Shown piece after piece: positions 46,261 to 57,654 of a DNA stretch of 64,000 nucleotides; the first letter of the stretch is position 1; each line of letters starts with the position of its first letter. The stretch is taken from contig JAKUCV010006803.1 of NCBI GenBank assembly GCA_028386065.3, positions 111,896-175,895 of the forward strand, in the 5' to 3' direction. This DNA comes from Turnera subulata (lineage: Eukaryota > Streptophyta > Magnoliopsida > Malpighiales > Passifloraceae). The position numbers were made by a program, and so were the translations under genes. The notes beneath the pieces were generated by a model. It was given only the letters and a program-made list of their open reading frames with translations, did not search any database and was not told the DNA's origin.

Positions 46261-46588
46261 TGTTGTTATTTGTTCTACTGCTGTTGCGATATATTCTATG
46301 TATGGAAATTTTTTATGCAGGGACCAACATTTGGCTCAGTGGAGCAGCCAAATGTCGATGAGCGTATAATGTTAAAAATTTTGGCTCATATGAAAAGCCA
46401 AATGACTATTGCAGGAAATACTCATGTGCTTATAATACTGTTAATCGATGATATATTTGGCTGATGGTTAAGCCAAATGTTATATTGAGAATTTCTTTGT
46501 AGAGATAGTTGTAGTAAATTTGTGTATGAAAGCCGAAAAAGAAGAAAAGCTAATTCAACCCCCCTTCTTAGCCTTTTCTGGGCCAACA
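46261..46588 (+). repeat. Copia-D 3' end: three hairpins and a short 3' LTR remnant
   Basis: Only 46527-46588 clearly matches the 5' LTR (its last ~62 bp, about five differences). Bases 46261-46526 do not align to the 5' LTR. They contain three octamer hairpins at 46329-46353, 46379-46403 and 46455-46478. The right target duplication is intact, so the end itself is original and a deletion probably removed most of the 3' LTR. Confidence 0.7.
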
Positions 46589-46973
46589 GGCACCACCACC
46601 ACTCTTCTTCTTCTCCTCGTCGCACAGCCGCTACACGATTCTCATATCGGCAACACCGTGTTGCCGCATCGAGGAGAGGAGGGGCTCGGTGCGCTTGGGC
46701 GGAAAACACGAGGAAGGAGCTCGAGCTGCCGCTGTTGTTTACGCAGGTAGGCCGCCGTCCTTCTCTTCTTCTTTTCCCTCACTTTATTCAGGTGACGAGA
46801 AGAGGGGTTGTTTTAATCGGATTTTTGTTTTGTAGTGGTTTGGGTTTTGTGTTGGTCGGCTGGGTGATTTGCAGGCCGAGGTGGGTTTTTGGTTCCAGGG
46901 AGTGCTGTTGCACGGATCGGGACTGGTGGTTTGCATACGGATCCGACGGTGTCAGCTCGGATCTCATTTTTCC
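46589..46973 (+). repeat. Gypsy-1 3' LTR, piece 2
   Basis: Continues the LTR match from GGCACCACCACC to GATCTCATTTTTCC. The 5' LTR counterpart is about 29164-29552. The last five bases TTTCC (46969-46973) are one copy of gypsy-2's target duplication. Confidence 0.92.
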
Positions 46974-48747
46974 TGTCACGCCCCGTCAAACGTCACCGGC
47001 CAGACACCCGAGCCAGCCTAGCAACCAGTACAGTGCACCCAAAGGCCTAAGCCAAACTGTTGGCAGAAGCTAGCCAGACGGGCAGCAGTAACTAACGCGT
47101 AGCAATTATCAAAGCGGGCATCACAATACAAAGTACGAATGTACACACGCAACATTCAGCTTATTCTACATGTTATATACAATAAGTCGGGGCACTACAA
47201 GTATCAATTTTTAGCCAACCCTTACAAGCTCATATACACTAAGAGAGACCAAGTCTGGCTATGTACCCATCGCTACAAGATACGCCTCTCGAACCTGCCC
47301 ACACCAGCAGCTTGTGCTCTCTTAGCCCTGAAACATGGGTGTGGAAAGAATGGGGGGTGAGTCCACGGCTCAATAAGCAGGTGACATACAAGGCATTAGC
47401 AAGACACAAACAAGCGGCAAATAACATCCAATAACCAACATCTCAAGTCACCGTGATCAGCCCACGGGTAAGCTATCGTGGAGTTGTACCTAGCCTACCT
47501 GCGGGTCTAGTAGCCTTGCCAACAGGTGTTACTTCTTAGCCCACAGCCCCACGTACGAGGCATATCCGATTGGCTACCATAACCACACACGGCGCCAAGC
47601 ACAAAACCACCAACATCTCATATGACCGAGCAGCCTAGGAGCACTGCAAGATCCAACATCTCAACATCTCATGTAATGTCATGATGCAAATGGAATGCAT
47701 TGAATGCATAGCCCGAATATCGGACTCATCTCAAGCCAAGGCATTATCAAACATCTCAACATCTCAATTGCACCATAGGTGCCATCTCAATAGGAAATTG
47801 GATCATCCACCAAGCCAATAAGCATCACAGCCATCACACAAGTATGCAACCAAACTTACACAAATTTAGGCCTCACTAGGCCCTTCTCCTTCCTTTGGTG
47901 CTCCTTCGGTTCTAGTACCTGACCATGCATAAAAATACATTAACAACGAGCACAACATCACTTAAGTAGCAAAGCATCAATTAAAGAGGCGTTTCCACCT
48001 AAGTGCAGTGCTTTGGTACACCCATAGGCTCGCCAACAGGCTAACCAGGGGACCAAGGGTGCACTAGCAGGGCCAACTGCGCATTTTAGCGCGCCAATTG
48101 GCCTCCCACCAGGCCAATTGTGCACCCAATCACTCAATTAAGACCCTCACGCAACCAGAAACCCTCTTACAACCTAAACACATAGCATCACAGCCTTAGG
48201 CTTCCCACAAAACCGAATTGGTGCACTGTCCAAACTCACAGCACACCTAGCAAGTCAATTCATACCAAAACCACTAAGAAATCCAACTCAAATCACTTAC
48301 CCCCTTTCTTTGTGTGGTTACTGCTTGAGAGAACCCTGACGATGGCCAAGTATTTTCTCCCTTAGTGCCTATCACGTTTCTGGGCAGAAATGGGGCTTGA
48401 GATGCTTGCTTGACTACTTAAACTCAAGCTAGCAGCTCAGTCAGCAGCCACTTGCAGCCCCCTTTTCCCCAAAATCTGCCACCATGCTCAAACTCCTCTC
48501 CACCACCTACTTAAATTCCAACCTATCAACTTAAGCCAACATACCCCCCATACTTAGCCCTCAATCAGTTTTCTCAAGCAATCAACACACACTAACCCGT
48601 AATTAAGACTAATTACAGACTAATTAATCAAACCGAGCCAATGCTAGCCAACAGAAACCGTAGGTTAGCAAACTGAGGCCAACTCTCACCCCAGCGCCCA
48701 TCCTCATCAAGTAAACATACTAGGCTTCGATTAGTCGGGTTATCACA
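46974..48747 (-). repeat. Gypsy-2 3' LTR (1774 bp) and adjoining polypurine tract
   Basis: On the plus strand it runs from TGTCACGCCCC to GGTTATCACA. Next to it, at 48748-48762, TCATCTCCCCCTTTA is the complement of a polypurine tract (AAGGGGGAGATGA). The polyprotein runs a few codons into this LTR (stop at 48720). Minus-strand termini are TGTGATAACC and GGGGCGTGACA. Confidence 0.93.
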
Positions 48748-49991
48748 TCATCTCCCCCTTTATAAAATTCGTCCTCGAATTTACCTGGAAATAGGTGCGG
48801 GTACTTGTCCGGCATTTCTTTTTCGGATTCCCAAGTAACCTCCTGCCTTGAGGCATCTTCCCACAAAACCTTCACAGAAGTGACTTCCTTATTACGGAGT
48901 CTACGTGCCTGCCTGTCTACTATCATAATTGGCTGTGCTTTATATGTTAGTTCTTCCCCCAACTGAATATCTTGTGGTACAAGGACATGTGAGGGATCTG
49001 GAAAATATTTTCTTAACATCGAGACATGAAACACCGGGTGAATTTGTGACATTTTCGGTGGCAATGCAAGACGATACGCCACTGGTTCAATCTTCTCGAG
49101 TACCTCAAATGGACCCAAATATCGGGGACTTAATTTCCCTTTTCTTCCGAATCGTAGCACTCCTCTTGTGGGTGAAATTTTAAGGAAAACCATATCCCCA
49201 ACTGAAAACTCCAAGTCTCGTCTTCTATTATCTGCATAGGACTTTTGTCTGCTCTGGGCTGTAGCTAGATTTTCACGGGCTATTTTCACCTTTTCGGCTG
49301 TCAGCTCAACAACTTCCGGCCCTAGTAATTTTCTGACCCCAACTTCATCCCAACAGATCGGTGTTCGACACCTGCGACCATACAACACCTCATATGGAGC
49401 CATACCAATACTGTACTGGTAGCTATTGGTATAGGCAAATTCAACCAAAGACAGGTTCTTACTCCAACTATCCCCATAACTTAGCACGCAAGCTCGCAAC
49501 ATATCCTCCAGAATTTGTATCACCCGTTCACTTTGCCCATCTGTTTGAGGGTGGAATGCCGTACTCAAATCAAGTTGAGTTCCCATAGCTTCCTGGAAGC
49601 TTCGCCAAAATGTTGATGTGAATTGCGGACCTCGATCAGAAATTATCGACGCCGGCACACCAAGTAATCTCACAACTTCATCGATATAAATATGAGCTAG
49701 TTTGGCAAAATTATAAGTAGTCTTCACTGGTAGAAAGTGAGCAGATTTACTTAATCTATCAACAATCACCCAAATGGAATCAAATCCACCCGCAGTGCGG
49801 GGCAATCCACTAACAAAATCCATAGCAACTCTTTCCCACTTCCATTCTGGGACAGACAAGGGCTGAAGCAACCCTGGTGGTTTTTTATACTCACCCTTTA
49901 CTTGTTGGCATATCAAACATTTAGCAACATAATCTGCCACATCCCGCTTCATGTTATTCCACCAATAATGTGTTTTCAAATCATGATACAT
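48720..49991 (-). pseudogene. Gypsy-2 integrase with chromodomain-like C terminus
   Basis: Integrase zinc finger in [11 protein letters not shown] with CLICQQVKGEY; core with VAMDFVSGLPRT, FDSIWVIVDRLSKSAHF, SDRGPQFTSTFW and DGQSERVIQILED. The C-terminal region has PRYLGPFEVLEKI and VFHVSMLRKY. The final VKVLWEDASRQEVTWESEKEM resembles the chromodomain that directs Tekay-type elements into heterochromatin. The frame begins where a one-base insertion separates it from the reverse-transcriptase frame (LHPG, then the reading shifts before KMYHDL). Confidence 0.9.
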
Positions 49992-51721
49992 CTTGGTGGA
50001 ACCCCGGGTGCAGTGTATATCGAGTCTGATGTGCCTCTTTCAAAAGTTTGCTACGAAGATTACCGACATCAGGGACATACATCCTTGTGCCCAACCTTAG
50101 GATACCATCATCCGATACCACAAATCCAGCTAGTTCCCCCCGGCTTGCCTTTTCCTTCCATGACTTGGTTTCAGCATTGTCATCCTGAGCTTTTGCTATC
50201 TCTTCATTTAAAATGGGGCGCACCTGATAGTAAGCTAACAATGCCCCCGATTCAGCAACCGAGCAACGCAATCCTTGATCCAACAATTCATGCCATGCCC
50301 CAACTGCAGGCCTTCTGACCATACCGAAATGTGCTAAGCTACCAACAGATTTTCGACTCAGTGCATCTGCTACAACGTTAGCTTTATCGGGATGGTATTT
50401 GATGACACAATCATAATCTTTCAACAATTCAACCCATCTCCGTTGCCTCAAGTTCAAATCCCGCTGCTCCATTATATACTTCAAACTTTTATGATCTGTG
50501 TAAATTTCACAAGGTTCCCCATACAAGTAATGCCTCCAAATTTTCAAAGCAAACACCACTGCTGCCATCTCAAGGTCGTGCACCGGGTAATTCTCCTCAT
50601 GCTTTTTTAGTTTCTGGGACGTATAGGCAATCACTTTCCCATCCTGCATCAAAACGTAGCCCAAACCAATCCTTGATGCATCACAATACACGGTGTAGAC
50701 ACCTTCTTCCTTAGGCAGTGCAAGTACTGGTGCAGTGGTTAACCTATGTTTCAGCTCCTGAAAGCTAGCCTCACAAGCATCAGTCCACACAAACTGTTTC
50801 TTCTTTTGGGTCAACCCACACAATGGTGCAGCAATGGAGGAAAAGCCCTCTACAAAACGACGGTAATAGCCTGCCAACCCAAGAAAACTCCGTACTTCAG
50901 TCATATTGGTCGGCCTCGGCCACTTCACAATTGCCTCCACCTTCTGCGGGTCTACTTCAATACCCTTAGCCGATATTACATGGCCTAGAAATGATACTCT
51001 TTCCAACCAGAACTCGCACTTGGAAAATTTTGCAAACAATTTCTCTTTCCGTAGAATCTGCAACACAATTCCCAAATGTTCTTCATGCTCCTCTTTAGTT
51101 TTAGAGTACACCAACACATCGTCAATAAAAACAATCACAAACTTGTCAAGGTATTGCTCAAACACCCGATTCATCAAGTCCATAAACGCTGCAGGTGCAT
51201 TCGTAAGTCCGAATGGCATCACCAAAAACTCATAGTGCCCATACCTTGTCCGGAAAGCTGTTATCCGCACATCCTCCTCTTTTATCCTCAACTGATGATA
51301 CCCTGATCTCAGATCAATTTTTAAGAAGTACTTGGCTCCCTGCAACTGATCAAACAAATCGTCGATGCGTGGCAATGGATACTTATTTCGCACAGTCAGC
51401 TTATTCAACTGCCGATAATCTACACACATTCTCATCGAGCCATCTTTCTTTTTAACAAACAGAACTGGAGCTCCCCACGGGGACACACTAGGCCTTATAA
51501 ATCCCTTGTCCAAAATCCTGCAACTGAGTTTTCAGCTCCCGCAACTCAGTAGGGGCCATTCGATAAGGTGTGATTGACACAGGTTCTGCCCCCGGCACTA
51601 GTTCAACGCCAAATTCAATCTCACGCTCTGGTGGTAATCCCGGCAAGTCATCGGGGAAAACATCAAGGAACTCATTGATGACAGGAACTTGATCAATTGA
51701 AATTTTCGATTCACCTACACT
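49981..51721 (-). pseudogene. Gypsy-2 reverse transcriptase and RNase H
   Basis: From 51721 the gag-protease frame continues after its TAA as SVGESKISIDQVPVINEFLDV, then reaches QLQDFGQG near 51515. There a small deletion shifts to the main open frame, 51513-49981 ([18 protein letters not shown]). Motifs: [49 protein letters not shown], and the catalytic [11 protein letters not shown]. RNase [19 protein letters not shown] and [15 protein letters not shown], ending [13 protein letters not shown]. Catalytic residues are all present. Confidence 0.9.
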
Positions 51722-53548
51722 TTACACCGATGCTAAATACAAGTAGTCCGTCTGTCGTGCCAATCGAGCTGCTTTCACCGCAGAAATTATTTGAGGTTGT
51801 GAAGAAACAAACTTCCCCCGAAAAATAAATTCTACCTCCACAACAGGCTGAAACTTCACCCTTTTATTAGCACAATCAACACGAGCACCATACCGAGACA
51901 ACCAATCCATACCTAGGATCACATAAAAGTCTGCCATCGGCAGCAACAACAAATCTATCGGCAAGTTATGGTCCATCACACAAATATCACACCCCCGATA
52001 CATTTTATCCACATAGACACGCTCATCAAGAGGCATGTACACAGCCAACGGACTTCCGAGACTAACAGGTATCTCCTTAAAGTACTTAGCAAAATGAGAG
52101 TTAACAAAGGAGTGCGTACACCCCGTATCAATTAAACACAATGCAGGGCACAAATTAACTTTCAGTATACCTGTCACAACAGTGTTGGAGGCTTTTGCAT
52201 CCTCCTGAGTCAAGCAAAATACTCTAGCCTGTCCCTGGCCGGGTTGATAGCTGCTGCCTCTACTTACAGCTCCTCGACTAGTACTTCCCCTACCTCGGAA
52301 GGAGGACTGGCTATCTGTCCGCTGTGACCTTGGTGGTGGTGACGCTACACTGGATGCCATAGATGATTGTCCAACGGAACACTCCTTGGCTATATGCCCA
52401 ACCTGCCCACATATGTAACACAAATTTTGTCCCACCGGGCATTCCCGTGACATATGTCCAAACTTGCCACACCTGAAGCACAAACTATTGGGCCTCATTT
52501 GTATACTTTGAGTACCCTGAAATTGGCTGGTTACAAGTCTCATCGAACTACCCCCACAGCTCGGGACACCATAACTAGGACAACTCCTGAAACGAGCCCT
52601 AGGTTGGTTAACCCACAATCCTGTCTTCCCACGCCCACGAAATTGGCTTGTACCAGCAGTAAAACTCTGTTGGTTTTGAGTATTATCTTGCCTCATCCTC
52701 TTGACACTTACTTCACCTCTTTCAGCTTGAGTCTTCATCTCAATTGCCCGAGCTTTGTCTACTGCTTCAGTATAAGAGCTAAATGGTATAGCAACTAATG
52801 AGTTATAGATATAACCCTTCAGTCCTCCAATGAACCTTTTGATCTTCCTCTGCTGATCTGGAATCGAATGCAAGGCATACTTAGACAGGTTTATGAACTT
52901 GGACTCATACTCTCCCACTGTCATGTCCCCTTGCCTTAGGAGTTCAAATTCTGCCGGTTTTTGATCCCTAACACTCTCAGGTAAGAATCGTTCAAGAAAT
53001 GCGGCACGGAAATCAGTCCAGGTCCACGGGGCGGCATCAGGCATCCTCTCCCTCATTTTGGCATCATACCAGTTATTAGCTTCATCCCCCTTTAACCGAA
53101 AAGCAGCAAGATCAACTGCTCGATGATCAGTGCATTCCATCACTCGGCAACATTTCCACACATCATCGAGAAAACGCTGTGGATCTTCATTTTCAGCCCC
53201 GGAAAATGTTGGTGGGTCAAGTTTCACAAATGTCACCAAAGTTGATTCCCCACTATGTTCTCGTTGTACCGGGTCCTCTCTACTTTTTCGATCAGCAGCA
53301 ATCGCCTCCGCGATAGTCTCAATTGCCTTGTTAACCCCATGCAAACCAGCCTTCAGCACCTCCAAAGGCATCTCTTGGGAGGCATCTGAAAACTCTGTTT
53401 TGCTGGGCAACTCTTCACCAGCATCCCCCGGGACATAAGTCTCATCGTCTACATCCTCAGCATCATGAACAGATTGCACATCCGGGGCAACCACCTCAGT
53501 TAACACTTCCTTTCCCAACTTCCTTTTTGTCGGCTTACCTGCACACAT
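51722..53548 (-). pseudogene. Gypsy-2 gag and protease (608 aa to a premature stop)
   Basis: Start ATG at 53548 (MCAGKPTKRKLGKE). The gag core covers roughly residues 110-270 (FVKLDPPTFSGAENEDPQ, WTWTDFRAAFLERFLPES, GEYESKFINLSKYA). Two zinc knuckles follow (CFRCGKFGHMSREC and CYICGQVGHIAKEC). The protease has LCLIDTGCTHSFV and VILGMDWLSRYGARVDC. The frame ends at a TAA at 51722-51724 immediately after YLYLASV. Downstream residues stay in frame beyond it, so this is a nonsense mutation rather than a natural gag-protease end. Confidence 0.9.
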
Positions 53549-53659
53549 TGCACAAGAAAACCAACATATACAAGTCAGCTCTCACCATCCTACGGTCTCT
53601 AATGATGGGTAACAGCCTACGGAAGCACATCAACCCTATGCCCCTTAACATATAACCAT

Positions 53660-53671
53660 GCTCCGTTACCA
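53660..53671 (-). other. Gypsy-2 primer-binding site
   Basis: Plus-strand GCTCCGTTACCA; its complement TGGTAACGGAGC matches ten of twelve bases of the initiator Met-tRNA complement and lies four bases inside the 5' LTR boundary at 53676. Confidence 0.72.
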
Positions 53672-53675
53672 AGTT

Positions 53676-55458
53676 TGTCACGCCCCGTCAAACGTGACCG
53701 GCCAGGCACCCGAGCCAGCCTAGCAACCAGCAAAGGGCACCCAAAGGCCTAAGCCAAACTGTTGGCAGATGCTAGCCAGACGGGCAGCAGTAACTAACGC
53801 GCAGCAATTATCAAAGCGGGCATCACAATATAAAGTACGAATGTACACACGCAACATTCAGCTTATTCTACATGTTATATACAATAAGTCGGGGCACTAC
53901 AAGTATCAGTTTTTAACCAACCCTCACAAGCTCATATACACTAAGAGAGACCAAGTCTGGTTATGTACCCATCGCTACAAGATACGCCTCTCGAACCTGC
54001 CCACACCAGCAGCTTGTGCTCTCTTAGCCCTGAAATATGGGTGTGGAAAGAATGGGGGGTGAGTCCTCGGCTCAATAAGCAGGTGACATACAAGGCATTA
54101 GCAAGACACAAACAAGCGGCAAATAACATCCAATAACCAACATCTCAAGTCACCGTGATCAGCCCATGGGTAAGCTGTCGTGAAGTTGTACCTAGCCTAC
54201 CTGCGGGTCTGGTAGCCTTGCCAGCAGGTGTTACTTCTTAGCCCACAGCCCCACGTACGAGGCATATCCGATTGGCTACCACAACCACACACGGCGCCAA
54301 GCACAACACCACCAACATGTCATATTACCGAGCAGCCTAGGAGCACTGCAAGATCCAACATCTCAACATCTCATACCATCTCATGTAATGTCATGATGCA
54401 AATGGAATGCATTGAATGCATAGCCCGAATATCGGACTCATCTCAAGCCAAGGCATTATCAAACATCTCAACATCTCAATTGCACCATAGGTGCCATCTC
54501 AATAGGAAATTGGATCATCCACCAAGCCAATAAGCATCACAGCCATCACACAAGTATGCAACCAAACTTACACAAATTTAGGCCTCACTAGGCCCTTCTC
54601 CTTCCTTTGGTGCTCATTGGGTTCTAGTACCTGACCATGCATAAAAATACATTAACAACGAGCACAACATCACTTAAGTAGCAAAGCATCAATTAAAGAG
54701 GCGTTTACACCTAAGTGCAGTGCTTTGGTACACCCATAGGCTCGCCAAAAGGCTAACCAGGGGACCAAAGGTGCACCAGCAGGGCCAACTGCGCATTTTA
54801 GCGCGCCAATTGGCCTCCCACCAGGCCAATTGTGCAACCAATCACTCAATTAAGATCCTCATGCAACCAGAAACCCTCTTACAACCTAAACACATAGCAT
54901 CACAGCCTTAGGCTTCCCACAAAACCGAATTGGTGCACTGTCCAAACTCACAGCACACCTAGCAAGTCAATTCATACCAAAACCACTAAGAAATCCAACT
55001 CAGATCACTTACCCCCGTTCTTTGTGTGCTTACTGCTTGAGAGAACCCTGAAGATGGCCAAGTATTTTCTCCCTTAGTGCCTATCACGTTTCTGGGCAGA
55101 AATGGGGCTTGAGGTGCTTGCTTGACTACCTAAACTCAAGCTAGCAGCTCAGTCAGCAGCCACTTGCAGCCCCTTTTTCCCCAAAATCTGCCACCTTGCT
55201 CAAACTCCTCTCCACCACCTACTTAAATTCCAACCTATCAGCTTAAGCCAACATACCCCCATACTTAGCCCTCAATCAGTTTTCTCAAGCAATCAGCACA
55301 CACTAACCCGTAATTAAGACTAATTACAAACTAATTAATCAAACCGAGCCAATGCTAGCCAACAGAAACCGTAGGTTAGCCAACTGAGGCCAACTCTCAC
55401 CCCAGCGCCCATCCTCATCAAGTAAACATACTAGGCTTCGATTAGTCGGGTTATCACA
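53676..55458 (-). repeat. Gypsy-2 5' LTR (1783 bp)
   Basis: Near-identical partner of 46974-48747, with scattered substitutions and a short insertion (an extra CATCTCATAC near 54370). Frames such as 53769-54062 are non-coding and repeated in the other LTR. Confidence 0.93.
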
Positions 55459-57649
55459 TTTCCGGTAAGACCCTAACTCTCAATCTTCCTCTTTAGCTTG
55501 TATTGTTGATGCTTCCTCTAATGGATTTGTAATTGAGTACTTTTTTGCATCAGCGTGCTTTGGGGAAAATTTTTGGAGGTTGTTTTCGGGTTGTTGCAGA
55601 AATTCCGGCGAGGTTGTGACCGGAATCCGGTGGGAGGTTACTGTTCCGACAAATAAGGTTATTGTTCCGACGAGCAAGGTTCAGTTCCAGCAGAGCGGAA
55701 TTCTTCTCCGGAATTAAGGGTTTCTTTTCCGATGATGTTATGTATTAATTCCTTCATGCACGGCAAGTAATATTAATAGACAAATTATTAACGATGTAAC
55801 GGGAATAGTCGGGATAGTGGAACCGTGTGCGGGGGTGAGAGGCACGTGGCCGGGATAGTCTCGATGTGCATAGTACCTCTAGGAGGGTAACTCGGGCTCG
55901 GGTAAAATCCTTACACGGGAGTTAGACTAGATTGGGCCTTGGCCCAATAATAAAATGTTTTGACCATTATAAGATGTGGACATCAAATAAGTGGGCTTGA
56001 GCCCAAGGAAATGTGAGGATTTAATAGTGGGTTTGATGGTTGGGCTCTAGGCCAAAGTTAATATGAACGTTGGCCTCATTTGATGTTTGGACTTAGTTGG
56101 GCTTTAAGCCTGCGACCTTTAGGCCCGTGACGAGGAGTTATAGTTGTGGGCGAATGTAGTTGAGGATAACGGGGTAGATAGGATCGGGTTTTACATTAGA
56201 TGCATTCCAGGAGCATGCATGTTTTGTTTTGTTGTTGAACATCTTTGTGAGATATGGTGTCTATGTGTATAGGCACGAGACATAACTCAGAAGCAGCAGG
56301 ATCTAGTGCTGGACAGGCAGAGCGCCATCATAACTGAGGTGACTCTATAAGACTTATATACCTGTATGCGAATACTTCTTGGTATGGTTAGGTAGTACTG
56401 CTTGCTGAGTATGCTTCATACTGTTGACTGTCTTGTGTACCTGGTTGTTTATGTGCTGATTTACCATGATAATGATTATGAACTGCTTTGCCATGTGATT
56501 CTCTTATGAGCTGTTATTGCCATACTTGTGATATATGTTGTCTTGCTATATCATGTTTATTGTGAGCTTTAGGCTCTGTAATGGTATACAACTTAGATAC
56601 GACTTGAGGAGACACTTACACAATTTCATAATTGGTAACATAACGTACTTGGATAATTAATAATCTACTGTGGGGCCGTTGACCGGTAGTACCGAGTGGG
56701 AGAGTGGGTACCCCTCAGGTTTTGAGTTGGTTAAAAACAGAGATTTAGAGACGGTGCCTTGGGGATTAGATTGATGCACCCTTTGGTTAGTTTTGTACTG
56801 AGAGCATCCCTCAGAGAGGCGCCGCCATGGGGAAGGTGGGTGTACCCCTTGGTTAATTTATACCTGGTCTTGGTATGTACTGAGTGCACCCCTCAGAGAG
56901 CCGTCGGCCACCTGAGGCGTTTCAGTGGTTAGTATTGTTTTGGATCTTACCCTTCCGATGTGATTATATTTTTTGTTGAACCCTGGACTGATCAGTCGCT
57001 ACCGCGCCCGACGCACACAGTAGAGGGCCATTAATAATAAAAGCAATAAAGATTATAATCAGATAATTCACATAACTCTTGTGTGTGTGGTACTTGACAC
57101 GTGTGATCGTGTGTGTATACTTGTGCTCATGGACTTACTCATCCTACGAGCATGTCTTTGTATGCTTGTATATTTGTCTTATATTGTACATTGAGTATGC
57201 GACTCATATAAATCGCCCCTGTGGTTTTACAGATCCATAGTTGCTTGCTGATAGTTTTCTTCCACATCGAGTTTCGGACTTCTTCCTCTCAGCAGGTGGC
57301 CGTGTTTTCTTCCTGGCGGATTCATAGTTTGACACTACATATGATTACACTTGTCATTGGCTATTTCTTTATTTCCACTACTTAATTACTTTCGGGATGT
57401 GGATTTGATTTACTTTGGATTTGATCTTTGTTACTCCGGTTGATTTGCCGGTGGTTATTTTGGCTGGTTGAGCCTGTTTATACTTTGGATATTTTACGTC
57501 CCGATGTTAATTTCTTGTTGGATATTACTATTTGGGATTTTGAGATATTATTACACACAGAGTTTTGGCATCCCTGGACTAAAGGGCGTTTTGGTCATTT
57601 CGTATTTATTTATGCTTTGTATAATTGTTTTTGGGATGAGGTCATTTCA
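55459..57649 (+). repeat. Gypsy-1 3' LTR, piece 3
   Basis: Resumes at TTTCCGGTAAGACCC, matching the 5' LTR from about 29548 to its end GGTCATTTCA. It has a small insertion at about 56340-56385 (GACTCTATAAGACTTATATACC region) absent from the 5' copy. It is followed by TAATC, the right target duplication of gypsy-1. Confidence 0.92.
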
Positions 57650-57654
57650 TAATC

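Larger units (their letters stand above)
37056..46588 (+). mobile_element. Copia-D: SIRE-like copia retrotransposon with accessory 3' ORF
   Basis: Bounded by target duplication GGCAC (37051-37055 and 46589-46593) inside gypsy-1's 3' LTR. Termini are TGTTAGCC and GGCCAACA. Order: 5' LTR, primer site, extended gag with coiled coil and two zinc knuckles, protease, integrase, reverse transcriptase, RNase H, a 2.6-kb accessory ORF, then a very short 3' LTR remnant. Extended gag and a post-pol ORF point to the SIRE lineage. The element contains at least 30 copies of AGCCAAAT/ATTTGGCT (see findings). Coding parts carry stops and frameshifts. Confidence 0.92.
46974..55458 (-). mobile_element. Gypsy-2: Tekay-like chromovirus retrotransposon, 8485 bp
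   Basis: Perfect target duplication TTTCC (46969-46973 and 55459-55463). LTRs are 46974-48747 (3') and 53676-55458 (5'), about 1.78 kb, differing by only a few percent. Complete gene order on the minus strand: gag, protease, reverse transcriptase, RNase H, integrase with a chromodomain-like end. Only three lesions interrupt the polyprotein: one TAA and two frameshifts. With its near-identical LTRs it is probably one of the youngest elements in the window. Confidence 0.94.
28714..57649 (+). mobile_element. Gypsy-1: Tekay-like chromovirus retrotransposon, host of two nested insertions
   Basis: Perfect target duplication TAATC (28709-28713 and 57650-57654). The 5' LTR is 28714-31707, the internal region 31708-36594. 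The 3' LTR lies in three pieces (36595-37055, 46589-46973, 55459-57649) split by copia-D and gypsy-2. Without nested DNA the element is about 10.9 kb. Order of domains is gag, protease, reverse transcriptase, RNase H, integrase, with a chromodomain-like C terminus; this and the LTR size suggest the Tekay/Del clade. Coding sequence is riddled with TAG/TGA stops, so it is dead. Confidence 0.92.

Noticed and set aside
37056..46588. The repeated AGCCAAAT octamer as a CRISPR-like or satellite array
   Set aside because: Spacing is irregular outside the dyads, copies are spread through coding and non-coding parts, and the host is a plant retrotransposon.
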